DNA of 41,344 nucleotides from MESE01 sp036675035 (GCA_036675035.1 JAKFFO010000053.1:1-41344); one strand, 5' to 3'; numbered from the stretch's first letter, positions 14,990 to 23,890 are shown. Program-made: numbers and translations. Notes: generated by a model from the letters alone, not told the origin.

Positions 14990-16300
14990 CTATATCCCTT
15001 TCTGCGACGCTTTCAGGCCGCGCGCCAAGTCGTCAATCAAGTCGTCCGCGTCTTCCAGGCCGATCGACAGCCGCATGGTGCCTTCGGTAATGCCGGATGC
15101 AAGCAGCTGCTCGGTGGGAACCCGGAAATGGGTGGTCGATGCAGGATGGATCACCAGCGATTTTGCGTCGCCGACATTGGCAAGATGGGAAAATATTTTG
15201 AGCGAATCGACAAAGCGCCGCCCGGCGGCCCGGTCGCCCTTGATGCTGAACGGAAAAACAGCGCCGCAACCTTTTGGTAACAGCGTCTTGGCCAGTTCAT
15301 GATCCGGGTGAGACTCAAGCTCAGGGTAGGATATCGATTCGACCGCTTTATGGGATGCCAGGAATTCGACCACCTTGCGAGTGTTGGCGACATGCCGGTC
15401 CATGCGCAGTGTGAGCGTTTCTATGCCTTGCAGAATCGCAAATGCATTATGCGGACTCATTATCGCGCCGAAGTCGCGTACACCTTCGCGCCGGGCACGC
15501 AGCGAGAACGGTGCAACTGTTGATTCCTCCGAAAACACCATGCCGTGAAAGCCGTCATACGGCTCGCATAGTTCGGCAAAGTGTCCGGTTCTTTCATATG
15601 CCTGTTGCCAGTCGAAGGTCCCGCCATCGACCAGCAGTCCGCCCATTGCGGTGCCGTGGCCGGAAAGAAACTTGGTCGCCGAATGAAAGATCAGATCCGC
15701 CCCATGATCGAATGGTCGCAACAGGTATGGCGTAGTGAAAGTCGAGTCGACCATCAACGGCAGATAATGTTCATGCGCAATTTCAGCGACGCGTGCAATA
15801 TCCAGAACATCCAGCCCTGGATTGCCGAGCGTCTCTGCGAACAATACTTTTGTGTTGGGCCTGATTGCATTGCGCCATGCGTCGATGTCACGCGGATCGA
15901 CGAAGGTGGTTTCGATGCCGAAGCGCTTCATCGTAAACGCCAGCAGATTTTGCGATCCTCCATACAGTGCACGGGACGCCACCACATGCGACCCTGCGCC
16001 GGCTATTGTCGCCAATCCCAGATGCATTGCTGCCTGACCGCTTGCGACTGCAATGCCGGCGACGCCGCCTTCCAGCGCGGCAATCCGTTCTTCCAGCACC
16101 GCGTTGGTCGGATTCGAAATGCGCGAGTAAACATGTCCGGCCCGCTCCATATTGAACAGCGATGCGGCCTGGTCGGAATCCTTGAATACAAATGAAGTTG
16201 TGAGATAAATCGGTGTCGCGCGGGCACCGGTCGCTGGATCGGGCGCTGCGCCGGCGTGCAACGACAGGGTGTCAAACCCATGATATTTTGGACCGCTCAT
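14990..16300 (-). CDS. metY: O-acetylhomoserine sulfhydrylase (MetY-type), PLP-dependent
   Basis: Combines O-acetylhomoserine with sulfide to make homocysteine (direct sulfhydrylation route to methionine); a cytoplasmic PLP enzyme of the Cys/Met metabolism family. The 436-residue length and the opening FDTLSLHAGAAPDPATGARA favour MetY (about 430) over the shorter O-succinyl enzyme MetZ (about 395). Visible motifs are YSRISNPT, the PLP-ring region ASGQAAMHLGL, MVDSTFTTPYL and the Schiff-base lysine in FHSATKFLSGHG (Lys210). I start at ATG 16300 (MSGPKYHGFDTL); AAGGAG lies upstream at a long spacing of about 12. The frame is open upstream to 16441, but that part overlaps the divergent CBS gene region. 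Acyl-group specificity (acetyl or succinyl) is inferred, not proven. Confidence 0.88.
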   Translation of the reverse strand: MSGPKYHGFDTLSLHAGAAPDPATGARATPIYLTTSFVFKDSDQAASLFNMERAGHVYSRISNPTNAVLEERIAALEGGVAGIAVASGQAAMHLGLATIAGAGSHVVASRALYGGSQNLLAFTMKRFGIETTFVDPRDIDAWRNAIRPNTKVLFAETLGNPGLDVLDIARVAEIAHEHYLPLMVDSTFTTPYLLRPFDHGADLIFHSATKFLSGHGTAMGGLLVDGGTFDWQQAYERTGHFAELCEPYDGFHGMVFSEESTVAPFSLRARREGVRDFGAIMSPHNAFAILQGIETLTLRMDRHVANTRKVVEFLASHKAVESISYPELESHPDHELAKTLLPKGCGAVFPFSIKGDRAAGRRFVDSLKIFSHLANVGDAKSLVIHPASTTHFRVPTEQLLASGITEGTMRLSIGLEDADDLIDDLARGLKASQKGI

Positions 16301-16440
16301 GTTGTCGTCTGTCTCCTTTGATGAATGCCGTGGATCGTAGCACTGAACTTCAATCAATGCGTCCCGGATCGGCGCTAGATTTTTCGCGGCGGTTAAGATA
16401 CATTGCAAATGATAGAACAACAACCGCCCAGGACGACACA

Positions 16441-16887
16441 ATGAAAGTCTCCGAAATTCTCAAAGTCAAAGGCAACATCCTGTACACGGTGACGCCCGAT
16501 ACGCCGATGCTGCAAGCAGTCAACACCATGTCCGACAAGGACATCGGATCATTGGTGGTAATGGAATCAGGTGATTTGGTCGGAATGCTGACGTTCCGGG
16601 AGGTAATGAAATCGATCCATGCGAACGGCGGCGCCGTCGGCAATCAGACTGTGCGCGAACATATGGATCGCAATCCGATCACGATTACGCTTGAAACCGA
16701 TATCAACGAAGTGCGCCGTCTGATGCTGGAACGGCACGCACGCTATGTACCAATTTGCGACGGAAAAACTCTGATTGGTGTGATGTCATTTTACGACGTG
16801 GCAAAAGCAGTATTCGAGGCACAGAGTTTTGAAAACAAGATGCTCAAGGCCTATATCCGGGACTGGCCGGCCGAAGGTGAAGAGTAA
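16441..16887 (+). CDS. Stand-alone tandem CBS-domain protein
   Basis: A 148-residue protein made of one CBS pair: the first domain about residues 8-63 (VTPDTPMLQAVNTMSDKDIG, then SLVVMESGDLVGMLTFREV) and the second about 72-132 (MDRNPITITLETDINEVRRL, then HARYVPICDGKTLIGVMSFYDV). CBS pairs bind adenosyl ligands such as AMP, ATP or AdoMet and usually regulate a partner; no catalytic domain is attached here, so the partner is unknown. The start is supported by AGGA seven bases upstream (16430-16433). It diverges from metY across 140 bp, so the two could share control, and it precedes aroC by 225 bp without a clear gene between. Confidence 0.87.
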   Translation: MKVSEILKVKGNILYTVTPDTPMLQAVNTMSDKDIGSLVVMESGDLVGMLTFREVMKSIHANGGAVGNQTVREHMDRNPITITLETDINEVRRLMLERHARYVPICDGKTLIGVMSFYDVAKAVFEAQSFENKMLKAYIRDWPAEGEE

Positions 16888-17112
16888 ATAGGCTTTATTA
16901 CCTCTTTCCCCGTTTTCATGAAATTGCTGACTCCGACAATGACCGGCATCAGGATGCCGCCAGAATCGGGTCGCCGGCTGTTGATTGCTTCTTTCATGCT
17001 CCTGGTCGAGATCGCGTGACAGCAGTCGTCCTTTGCTTAAATGGTGTTTTTCCTGGCCGGACCCGCGGCCTACGCTGGTAGAATTCAGACTTTCTGTTTT
17101 TTCAAACCTCTT

Positions 17113-18213
17113 ATGTCCGGCAATACTTTAGGCACGCTTTTTACGGTTACCACGTTTGGCGAATCGCATGGCCCGGCCATCGGATGCGTAATCGACGGGT
17201 GCCCTCCGGGCATGATCCTTTCCGAAGCAGATATTCAGCCGGAGCTGGATCGGCGCAAGCCGGGTACGTCGCGCCATGTAACACAACGCAAGGAATCCGA
17301 TACGGTTGAAATTCTGTCGGGCGTGTTCGAAGGCAGGACGACGGGTACACCGATCGCCCTGTTGATCCGCAATGAGGATCAGCGCAGCCACGATTACAGC
17401 AACATTACCGACACCTTCCGACCTGGCCACGCGGACTATACCTATTGGCATAAATATGGAATCCGCGATCCGCGCGGCGGCGGGCGTTCTTCAGCGCGAT
17501 TGACTGCGCCGGTCGTCGGTGCGGCGGCAGTAGCGAAGAAGTGGCTTTACGAACATTACGGTACCGTTTTTAAAGGCTGCATGAGCCAGTTGGGCGACAT
17601 CGGCATTCCATTCGAAACATGGGACCAGGTGCGCCAGAACCCGTTTTTCGCCGCGAATGCAGCCATTGTTCCGAAGCTGGAAGAATACATGGATGCGTTG
17701 CGCAAGGCGGGCGACTCTTGTGGAGCGCGCATCGATGTGGTTGCGCAGAACGTGCCGGTCGGTTTGGGTGAGCCAATTTACGACAAGCTGGATGCCGAAA
17801 TTGCATACGCGATGATGGGAATCAATGCGGTGAAAGGCGTGGAAATCGGTGCCGGTTTCGGATCGATTGCACAAAGAGGCACCGAACATGGCGATGAATT
17901 GACGCCGGAAGGCTTTCTTAGTAACAATGCCGGTGGCGTGCTCGGCGGAATTTCGACCGGGCAGGACATTACCGTTTCGATTGCAATCAAGCCGACGTCC
18001 AGCATCCGGACGCCGCGCCGATCGGTCGACAAAAGCAGCAAACCAATCATGGTCGAAACATTCGGGCGGCATGATCCATGCGTAGGCATTCGCGCGACCC
18101 CGATTGCCGAGGCGATGCTGGCGCTGGTGCTGATGGATCATGCTCTGCGGCACAGAGCGCAATGCGGAGATGTCCGGGTTGCCTCATTCAACGATCCGCT
18201 GCAAGAGCCGTGA
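17113..18213 (+). CDS. aroC: Chorismate synthase
   Basis: Catalyses the last shikimate-pathway step, 1,4-elimination of phosphate from EPSP to give chorismate, using reduced FMN. The 366-residue protein carries the family signatures: GESHGPAIGCVIDGCPPG at the N-terminus, RPGHADYTYWHKYG with RDPRGGGRSSAR, GFGSIAQRGTEHGDE and the C-terminal FGRHDPCVGIRATPIAEAM. I choose ATG 17113 (MSGNTLGTLFTVTTFGESHG); the frame opens 24 codons earlier with residues that do not fit the family. A TAGAAT box at 17079-17084 may belong to its promoter, but no convincing -35 accompanies it. Confidence 0.97.
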   Translation: MSGNTLGTLFTVTTFGESHGPAIGCVIDGCPPGMILSEADIQPELDRRKPGTSRHVTQRKESDTVEILSGVFEGRTTGTPIALLIRNEDQRSHDYSNITDTFRPGHADYTYWHKYGIRDPRGGGRSSARLTAPVVGAAAVAKKWLYEHYGTVFKGCMSQLGDIGIPFETWDQVRQNPFFAANAAIVPKLEEYMDALRKAGDSCGARIDVVAQNVPVGLGEPIYDKLDAEIAYAMMGINAVKGVEIGAGFGSIAQRGTEHGDELTPEGFLSNNAGGVLGGISTGQDITVSIAIKPTSSIRTPRRSVDKSSKPIMVETFGRHDPCVGIRATPIAEAMLALVLMDHALRHRAQCGDVRVASFNDPLQEP

Positions 18214-18354
18214 ATGCACCCTCCGGTCGATTTCCAGCGACATGGGAAAATGGTGAATCCCCAGCCTTCAATCAATTCATCTTTCGCCGGGTTCCGTTGA
18301 TCCGATTGGCAGATTTCTCCAGCAGTCGAGCCCGTCTTTCCATTAAGCATTCCT

Positions 18355-19533
18355 GTGCCGAATCAATCCTGGCCCAAGCATTCCTTTAACTTCGCGCTGT
18401 TCTTTTTCGCCTATTACGGGTTTATCGGGGTGTTCTCGCCTTACGCGAGCCTGTATTTTTCCGATAAGGGAATGACGGCTGCGCAAATCGGTGTGCTGAT
18501 GTCGCTGGTACAGGTAATGCGCATCTTCGGGCCGAATGTATGGGGCTGGGTCGCCGACCATACGCAGCGGCGAGTACTGGTGTTGCGGATTACTGCGCTG
18601 GCTGCCGTGGCCGCATTTTCCGGCATGTTTTTCGGGCAGACGTTTGCGCAGTTTTTCATGGTAATGGTTGCGATAAACATGTTTACCAGCGCGCAGGGAC
18701 CGCTGTCTGAAGCGTTGATGCTATCCGAACTACGCGGCGACTTGACGCATTACGGGCGAATCCGCTTATGGGGGTCGGTCGGCTTTATCCTGACAGTAAC
18801 CGTGGCGGGCTACCTGCTGGACTGGCATGGAATCGAGTTGATGCCATGGATCGCGATTGCAATGTTGACGGTATTGCTTGTCGCAAGCTGCCGGATGCAG
18901 GAATCGGCGCGTGGTCCGTTACAGTCCGGTGCATCGTCGGTCAAGTCGCTATTGAAAAAGAAAGAGGTCATTGCATTCTTCGCATCCACCTTTTTGATGA
19001 TCGCGGCCCATTCGGCGCTTTACGTCTTTTATTCGCTTTACCTGGCCCAGCTTGGATACAGCAAAACAGTGATTGGCTTGATGTGGTCGCTGGGGGTCGT
19101 GGCCGAAATTGTTTTCTTTTTTTACCAGGCGCCGCTGTTTCGGCGATTCGGCATCCAAAACATGATGATCGGGAGCTTGCTGATCGCGGTTGTGCGATTC
19201 TTATTGATCGGATTTTGCGCCGAATCACTATTCCTGTTGCTAATTGCCCAGATACTGCATGCAGCGACATTCGGCGTGCATCACTCCGCATCGGTAGCGA
19301 TGTTGCAGCGCTGGTTCTCGGGGCATCTCCAGTCGCGTGGCCAAGCCTTGTTTTTCAGTATTTCATATGGGTTGGGCGGCACCTTTGGCGGATTGGTCCT
19401 GAGCTCGACATGGGATATATTCGGAGCGCAGGCGGTCTACCTGGCGGCCGCAGGATTTGCACTCGGCGGGGCAGGGGCCGCGGCGCTGGCCTGCCACTGG
19501 CAAACATCTTGTAAGGAGCGAAAATGCAATTGA
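18355..19533 (+). CDS. MFS transporter, LacY/HcaT-like (MFS_1-like) permease
   Basis: A 392-residue major-facilitator protein with twelve predicted membrane helices. The N-terminal half has FFFAYYGFIGVFSPYASLYF followed by the loop-2 region GWVADHTQRRVLVLR, as in the phenylpropionate/nucleoside permease-like branch, and GRIRLWGSVGFI ahead of helix 5; the long central loop is around residues 185-205. The substrate is unknown. The start is GTG at 18355; no ATG lies nearby in frame and the family sequence begins within ten residues. It follows aroC by 141 bp and overlaps the next gene by 10 bp, so MFS and peptidase are translationally linked. Confidence 0.88.
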   Translation: MPNQSWPKHSFNFALFFFAYYGFIGVFSPYASLYFSDKGMTAAQIGVLMSLVQVMRIFGPNVWGWVADHTQRRVLVLRITALAAVAAFSGMFFGQTFAQFFMVMVAINMFTSAQGPLSEALMLSELRGDLTHYGRIRLWGSVGFILTVTVAGYLLDWHGIELMPWIAIAMLTVLLVASCRMQESARGPLQSGASSVKSLLKKKEVIAFFASTFLMIAAHSALYVFYSLYLAQLGYSKTVIGLMWSLGVVAEIVFFFYQAPLFRRFGIQNMMIGSLLIAVVRFLLIGFCAESLFLLLIAQILHAATFGVHHSASVAMLQRWFSGHLQSRGQALFFSISYGLGGTFGGLVLSSTWDIFGAQAVYLAAAGFALGGAGAAALACHWQTSCKERKCN

Positions 19534-20360
19534 TTATCAAACGCGACATCCTGAAGCGACTGTTGGTGACGGCTTCGGTGCTGATGCTGGTTGCGTGCGA
19601 AACGGTTCAGACGACCCAAGGCGGTGCCGTCGGAGTGGACCGCGAACAAAGAATGGCGATCTCTGCCGAGCAGATTGAGCAGGCAGCGGATCAACAGTAC
19701 GCGGAAATGATGGCTAAAGAGCGCCAGAAAGGCACTTTGAATAGTAATCCGAGCCAGGTCAGGCGGGTTCGCGAAATTGCCAAGCGCCTTATTCCGCAGA
19801 CGGCCGCTTTCCGGCCGGACGCGAGAAAATGGGATTGGGAAGTCAATGTTCTCACATCGCCCGAAATCAATGCCTGGGCTATGCCTGGCGGAAAAATGGC
19901 CGTATACACCGGATTGATAGAAAAACTTAATTTGACCGATGACGAACTGGCGGCCGTAATGGGGCATGAAATGGCGCATGCGCTGCGCGAGCATTCACGT
20001 GAGCGCGCGTCCGAGCAGGCACTTGCAGGAGTCGGCATATCGATTGCATCGGCGGTTCTCGGTATCGGCGATGTAGGGCAAAAGGGAATGGAGTTCGCCT
20101 ACATGGGTTTGCTCGGTTTGCCGAATTCACGCCAGCATGAGACAGAGGCCGATCGTATCGGTGTCGAGCTCGCGGCGCGTGCCGGCTATGATCCTCGCGC
20201 GGCGATCACGCTCTGGCAAAAAATGGGGCAGGCCAGCGGCGGAGAGCCGTCGTTCAAGTTCTTGTCGACTCATCCCCCGCGCGAAGACCGTTTGAGTGAT
20301 CTGACTGCTTATGCCGAGCGTGTGATGCCGCTGTACAAGCAAGCCAAGGCCAGCCGCTGA
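19524..20360 (+). CDS. M48-family zinc metallopeptidase, predicted lipoprotein
   Basis: A 278-residue protein with a lipoprotein signal (RLLVTASVLMLVAC, lipid cysteine Cys25), so probably anchored to a membrane facing the periplasm. The M48 active site is HEMAH (His148, Glu149, His152), with the third zinc ligand in ETEAD (Glu206). It resembles the Oma1/LoiP/BepA-like quality-control peptidases, without an obvious TPR tail. The start at 19524 has AAGGAG a few bases upstream and overlaps the end of the MFS gene by 10 bp. A strong terminator follows at 20387. Substrate unknown; outer-membrane protein quality control is a family-based guess. Confidence 0.9.
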   Translation: MQLIIKRDILKRLLVTASVLMLVACETVQTTQGGAVGVDREQRMAISAEQIEQAADQQYAEMMAKERQKGTLNSNPSQVRRVREIAKRLIPQTAAFRPDARKWDWEVNVLTSPEINAWAMPGGKMAVYTGLIEKLNLTDDELAAVMGHEMAHALREHSRERASEQALAGVGISIASAVLGIGDVGQKGMEFAYMGLLGLPNSRQHETEADRIGVELAARAGYDPRAAITLWQKMGQASGGEPSFKFLSTHPPREDRLSDLTAYAERVMPLYKQAKASR

Positions 20361-20386
20361 CGGAAAATTCCCAGGTTGACCGGATT

Positions 20387-20422
20387 GAAAAACGCCTGCC
20401 GCCTTTGCGGCAGGCGTTTTTC
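20387..20422. terminator. Strong intrinsic terminator between the M48 peptidase and leuC
   Basis: A perfect 16-bp stem (20387-20402 with 20407-20422) and a four-base CTTT loop. The stem itself contributes A5 upstream and T5 downstream, so it can work in both directions; the GC-rich core is AACGCCTGCCGC. Confidence 0.9.
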
Positions 20423-20466
20423 ATTGGGCGTCACGCTGGCTGCAGATGGTTTTGCATTGCACAATA

Positions 20467-20475
20467 TGGCATAAT
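20467..20475 (+). promoter_or_regulatory. Candidate extended -10 promoter for leuC
   Basis: TGGCATAAT, a TGn extended -10 (CATAAT, five of six) at 20467-20475, giving a start near 20482 and a leader of about 40 nt. The -35 is weak. I see no leucine-codon-rich attenuator peptide or T-box in this leader. Confidence 0.4.
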
Positions 20476-20522
20476 CAAAGCCTACTTTTTGTGACCCGTG
20501 CAGCTTTAATAACTTTAGAAAC

Positions 20523-21923
20523 ATGGCCCAAACGCTCTACGACAAACTCTGGCAATCGCATGTCGTCCACACCGGGGACGACGGTACGACCATTCTTTAC
20601 ATTGACCGTCATCTGGTACATGAAGTCACGAGCCCGCAAGCCTTCGAAGGACTGAAGCTCGCTGGCCGTGCGCCATGGCGGACTTCCGCCAACTTGGTGG
20701 TGGCGGACCACAATGTGCCGACCACCGATCGCGCCAATGGCATCGCGGACCCTGTGTCACGCCTGCAGGTCGAGACGCTGGATGCCAATGCAAAGGAATA
20801 CGGACTTACCTATTTCAATATGCGTGACAAGCGACAGGGAATCGTTCATGTGATCGGGCCCGAGCAGGGCGCCACCTTGCCTGGGATGACGGTAGTATGC
20901 GGTGATTCGCACACGTCGACGCATGGCGCATTCGGTTGTCTGGCGCATGGAATCGGCACGTCCGAGGTGGAACATGTGCTGGCAACCCAGACTTTGCTGA
21001 CAAAAAAATCCAAGGCAATGCTGGTGCAAGTTGACGGCGCGCTTCCCGTCGGCGTAACCGCCAAGGATATCGTGCTGGCAGTGATCGGCAGGATCGGCAC
21101 CGCCGGCGGCACGGGATATGCAATTGAATTTGCGGGATCGACGATTCGCGGCTTGTCGATGGAAGGCCGCATGACGATTTGTAACATGGCAATCGAAGCC
21201 GGCGCACGCGCCGGAATGATAGCGGTGGACGACACGACGATCAATTATGTCAAAGGCCGTCCACTGTCGCCGGTAGGACCGCATTGGGACCGCGCGGTTG
21301 AATACTGGCGCACGCTGCATTCGGATGCGGGTGCAAAGTTTGATATTGTCGTCACATTGAACGCAGCCGAAATCAAGCCGCAGGTAACATGGGGAACCTC
21401 GCCCGAAATGGTGGTGCCCGTCGATGGACGGGTGCCGGACCCGGACAAGGAAAAAGATGCCGTAAAGCGCGACGCGATGGAAAAGGCGTTGGCGTACATG
21501 GCATTGAAGCCGAACACGGCGATCTCGGATATCCGTATCGACAAGGTCTTCATCGGGTCATGCACCAATTCACGCATTGAAGATTTACGTGCCGCCGCGG
21601 CGGTTGTGCGCGGCAAATTCCGGGCCTCGAATGTACGTCTCGCGATGGTGGTGCCAGGTTCCGGTTTGGTAAAGGAACAGGCGGAGCGAGAAGGACTGGA
21701 CCGGATTTTCAAGGATGCAGGCTTTGAATGGCGCGAACCGGGCTGTTCGATGTGTCTGGCGATGAACGCGGACCGGCTTGAACCGGGCGAGCGTTGCGCA
21801 TCAACTTCAAATCGTAATTTCGAGGGCCGACAGGGTGCCGGAGGAAGAACCCACCTGGTCAGTCCTGCGATGGCCGCAGCGGCGGGCGTGGCAGGGCATT
21901 TTGTCGATGTTCGCTCTATCTGA
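20523..21923 (+). CDS. leuC: 3-isopropylmalate dehydratase large subunit
   Basis: With LeuD it isomerises 2-isopropylmalate to 3-isopropylmalate in leucine synthesis, using a [4Fe-4S] cluster. The 466-residue protein (E. coli 466) holds all three cluster cysteines: Cys347 (GSCTNSR), Cys408 and Cys411 (CSMCLAMN), almost the same numbering as the E. coli enzyme. Other aconitase-family motifs are ADHNVPT, GDSHTSTHGAFG and SNRNFEGRQG. It follows a strong terminator and a candidate promoter, and begins the leuC-entericidin-leuD-leuB-asd run. Confidence 0.98.
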   Translation: MAQTLYDKLWQSHVVHTGDDGTTILYIDRHLVHEVTSPQAFEGLKLAGRAPWRTSANLVVADHNVPTTDRANGIADPVSRLQVETLDANAKEYGLTYFNMRDKRQGIVHVIGPEQGATLPGMTVVCGDSHTSTHGAFGCLAHGIGTSEVEHVLATQTLLTKKSKAMLVQVDGALPVGVTAKDIVLAVIGRIGTAGGTGYAIEFAGSTIRGLSMEGRMTICNMAIEAGARAGMIAVDDTTINYVKGRPLSPVGPHWDRAVEYWRTLHSDAGAKFDIVVTLNAAEIKPQVTWGTSPEMVVPVDGRVPDPDKEKDAVKRDAMEKALAYMALKPNTAISDIRIDKVFIGSCTNSRIEDLRAAAAVVRGKFRASNVRLAMVVPGSGLVKEQAEREGLDRIFKDAGFEWREPGCSMCLAMNADRLEPGERCASTSNRNFEGRQGAGGRTHLVSPAMAAAAGVAGHFVDVRSI

Positions 21924-21935
21924 GAAGCAGGCGAT

Positions 21936-22067
21936 ATGAAGAGAGCACTCATATTGCTTTTGTTGTCGGCATCTGCGATTGGTATGATCGGTTGCAATAC
22001 CATGCACGGCTTAGGCAAGGATGTCGAAAAGCTCGGCGAAAAGGTGCAACAGAAAAGTGCGCAATAA
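21936..22067 (+). CDS. Entericidin A/B-family small lipoprotein
   Basis: A 43-residue protein between leuC and leuD: MKRALILLLLSASAIGMIGC is a lipoprotein signal with lipid cysteine Cys20 (lipobox MIGC, with Met where Leu is usual). A short amphipathic tail NTMHGLGKDVEKLGEKVQQK follows. This is the entericidin pattern. In E. coli EcnA/EcnB form an antidote/toxin pair of cell-envelope lipoproteins, with ecnB under RpoS; single copies in leuC-leuD gaps are familiar in Burkholderiales and their role is not known. The start lies 12 bp after the leuC stop with AGG upstream. The gene is too short for ordinary gene finders. Confidence 0.85.
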   Translation: MKRALILLLLSASAIGMIGCNTMHGLGKDVEKLGEKVQQKSAQ

Positions 22068-22142
22068 ATTGATGCGCGCAAGCGACAGGGCGCTGGATTG
22101 AAAATCAGTTCAGCACCGCGACACAACTAAACTTGAAACACC

Positions 22143-22790
22143 ATGGATAAATTCAATATTCTCGATGGCCTTGTAGCCCCGCTGGATCGAGCAAATGTCG
22201 ATACCGATGCGATCATTCCGAAACAGTTTCTGAAATCGATTCAGCGTACCGGTTTCGGCCCTAACCTGTTTGACGAGTGGCGGTATCTCGATCACGGCGA
22301 GCCGGGCAAGGACAATTCGAGAAGGCCGCTGAATCCTGACTTTGTGCTGAACCAGCCGCGCTATCGGGGTGCGTCGATTCTGCTTGCCCGCAAAAATTTC
22401 GGTTGCGGCTCGTCGCGTGAACATGCGCCGTGGGCGCTGGAGCAGTACGGCTTTCGGACGATCATCGCGCCGAGCTTTGCCGACATCTTTTTTAACAATT
22501 GCTTCAAGAACGGCTTGCTTCCGATCGTGCTGCCTGAAGCGCAGATCGATCACCTGTTCAACGAAGTCAGGGCGTTTCCGGGTTTTCGTCTCGTCGTGGA
22601 CCTTGAAAAGCAGATGGTCAGCACTACCAACGGCAGTACGACCTATCTGTTTGAAGTGGACGCTTTCCGCAAGCATTGCCTGCTCAACGGGCTCGATGAC
22701 ATCGGATTGACGCTGCAACAGGCGGACAAGATTCGCGCCTTCGAAGAGCGGCATATCGCGTTGCGGCCATGGCTCGTCAATACGATCTGA
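22143..22790 (+). CDS. leuD: 3-isopropylmalate dehydratase small subunit
   Basis: Small (swivel-domain) subunit of isopropylmalate isomerase; pairs with LeuC. The 215-residue protein shows NVDTDAIIPKQFLKSI near the N-terminus and the signature NFGCGSSREHAPWAL, which sets substrate specificity at the active site, then FADIFFNNCFKNGLLPI. Start ATG at 22143 is standard (MDKFNILDGLVAPLDRANVD); length matches the ~213-residue betaproteobacterial form. It sits 75 bp after the entericidin gene and 29 bp before leuB. Confidence 0.97.
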   Translation: MDKFNILDGLVAPLDRANVDTDAIIPKQFLKSIQRTGFGPNLFDEWRYLDHGEPGKDNSRRPLNPDFVLNQPRYRGASILLARKNFGCGSSREHAPWALEQYGFRTIIAPSFADIFFNNCFKNGLLPIVLPEAQIDHLFNEVRAFPGFRLVVDLEKQMVSTTNGSTTYLFEVDAFRKHCLLNGLDDIGLTLQQADKIRAFEERHIALRPWLVNTI

Positions 22791-22819
22791 TCAACCCTGT
22801 AAAACAATTTCAAGACAAT

Positions 22820-23890
22820 ATGAAAATCGCGATTTTGCCGGGTGACGGCATCGGCCCGGAAATTATCGAACAGGCGGTCAAGGTATTGAATGCCCTTGGC
22901 GAAAAATTCGAAATGGAAACCGCTCCGGTCGGCGGCGCAGGCTACGAAGCGCACGGGCATCCATTGCCTGAAGCGACGCTCAAATTGGCCAAACATGCCG
23001 ATGCGATTCTGTTCGGTTCGGTCGGTGACTGGAAATACGATACTCTGGAGCGAGCGTTGCGTCCGGAACAGGCGATTCTCGGCTTGCGCAAGAACCTGAA
23101 TTTGTTTGCGAATCTGCGCCCGGCGATTCTGTATCCGGAACTGGCCGGCGCGTCGACCTTGAAGCCGGAAGTGGTGTCTGGCCTTGATATCCTGATCATT
23201 CGCGAGTTGACCGGTGATATTTATTTTGGACAGCCGCGCGGTATGCGCGACGCGCCGGACGGTCCGTTCAAGGGCGCCCGCGAGGGTTTCGATACGATGC
23301 GTTATGCGGAGCCGGAGATCCGGCGCATTGCACATGTTGCGTTCCAGGCCGCACAAAAGCGCGGCAAACGGCTAACCAGCGTCGACAAGGCCAATGTGTT
23401 GGAAACGTTCCAGTTCTGGAAAGATGTCGTGACCGATGTCCACAAAGAATATCCGGATGTCGCGCTCGACCATATGTATGTGGACAACGCTGCGATGCAA
23501 CTGGTGCGTGAACCAAAGAAATTCGACGTTATCGTGACCGGCAACATGTTCGGAGATATCCTGTCCGACGCCGCCGCGATGCTGACCGGGTCGATCGGCA
23601 TGTTGCCGTCGGCTTCGCTGGATGCCAACAACAAGGGTCTGTACGAACCGTCGCACGGTTCGGCGCCGGATATTGCAGGCAAGGGCATCGCCAATCCGTT
23701 GGCTACGATACTGTCGGCCGCGATGATGTTGCGTTTTTCATTGAACAAGCCCGATCAGGCGGAGCGCATCGAATCCGCAGTCAAGAAAGTACTTGCGCAA
23801 GGTTTGCGCACTGCCGATATTCATGAACAGGGTTGCACCAAGGTTGGCACGAACGAAATGGGTAATGCCGTAGTCAAGGCATTGGTTTGA
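22820..23890 (+). CDS. leuB: 3-isopropylmalate dehydrogenase
   Basis: Oxidises and decarboxylates 3-isopropylmalate to 2-ketoisocaproate with NAD and Mg/Mn; third leucine-pathway enzyme, a cytoplasmic dimer. The 356-residue protein has GDGIGPEI at the N-terminus, RELTGDIYFGQPRG, the catalytic tyrosine/lysine region and the NAD-binding EPSHGSAPDIAGKGIANP near the C-terminus. I start at ATG 22820 (MKIAILPGDGIGPE). The frame opens 17 codons earlier inside leuD, but those residues are not part of the family. Confidence 0.97.
   Translation: MKIAILPGDGIGPEIIEQAVKVLNALGEKFEMETAPVGGAGYEAHGHPLPEATLKLAKHADAILFGSVGDWKYDTLERALRPEQAILGLRKNLNLFANLRPAILYPELAGASTLKPEVVSGLDILIIRELTGDIYFGQPRGMRDAPDGPFKGAREGFDTMRYAEPEIRRIAHVAFQAAQKRGKRLTSVDKANVLETFQFWKDVVTDVHKEYPDVALDHMYVDNAAMQLVREPKKFDVIVTGNMFGDILSDAAAMLTGSIGMLPSASLDANNKGLYEPSHGSAPDIAGKGIANPLATILSAAMMLRFSLNKPDQAERIESAVKKVLAQGLRTADIHEQGCTKVGTNEMGNAVVKALV

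Noticed and set aside
16301..16440. Possible SAM riboswitch or MetR/MetJ operator in the metY-CBS gap
   Set aside because: I found no SAM-riboswitch core. The only TGAA...TTCA has a one-base spacer instead of the five expected for MetR, and there are no tandem MetJ boxes.
16888..17112. Gene or structured RNA between the CBS gene and aroC
   Set aside because: Only a six-pair stem near 16944-16960 without a T-run and no open frame of interest; nothing to support a call.
20446..20655. 69-codon frame ahead of leuC as a leucine attenuator leader peptide
   Set aside because: Its leucines are scattered rather than in a run, it contains the candidate promoter, it overlaps leuC far into the gene, and no attenuator hairpin precedes leuC.
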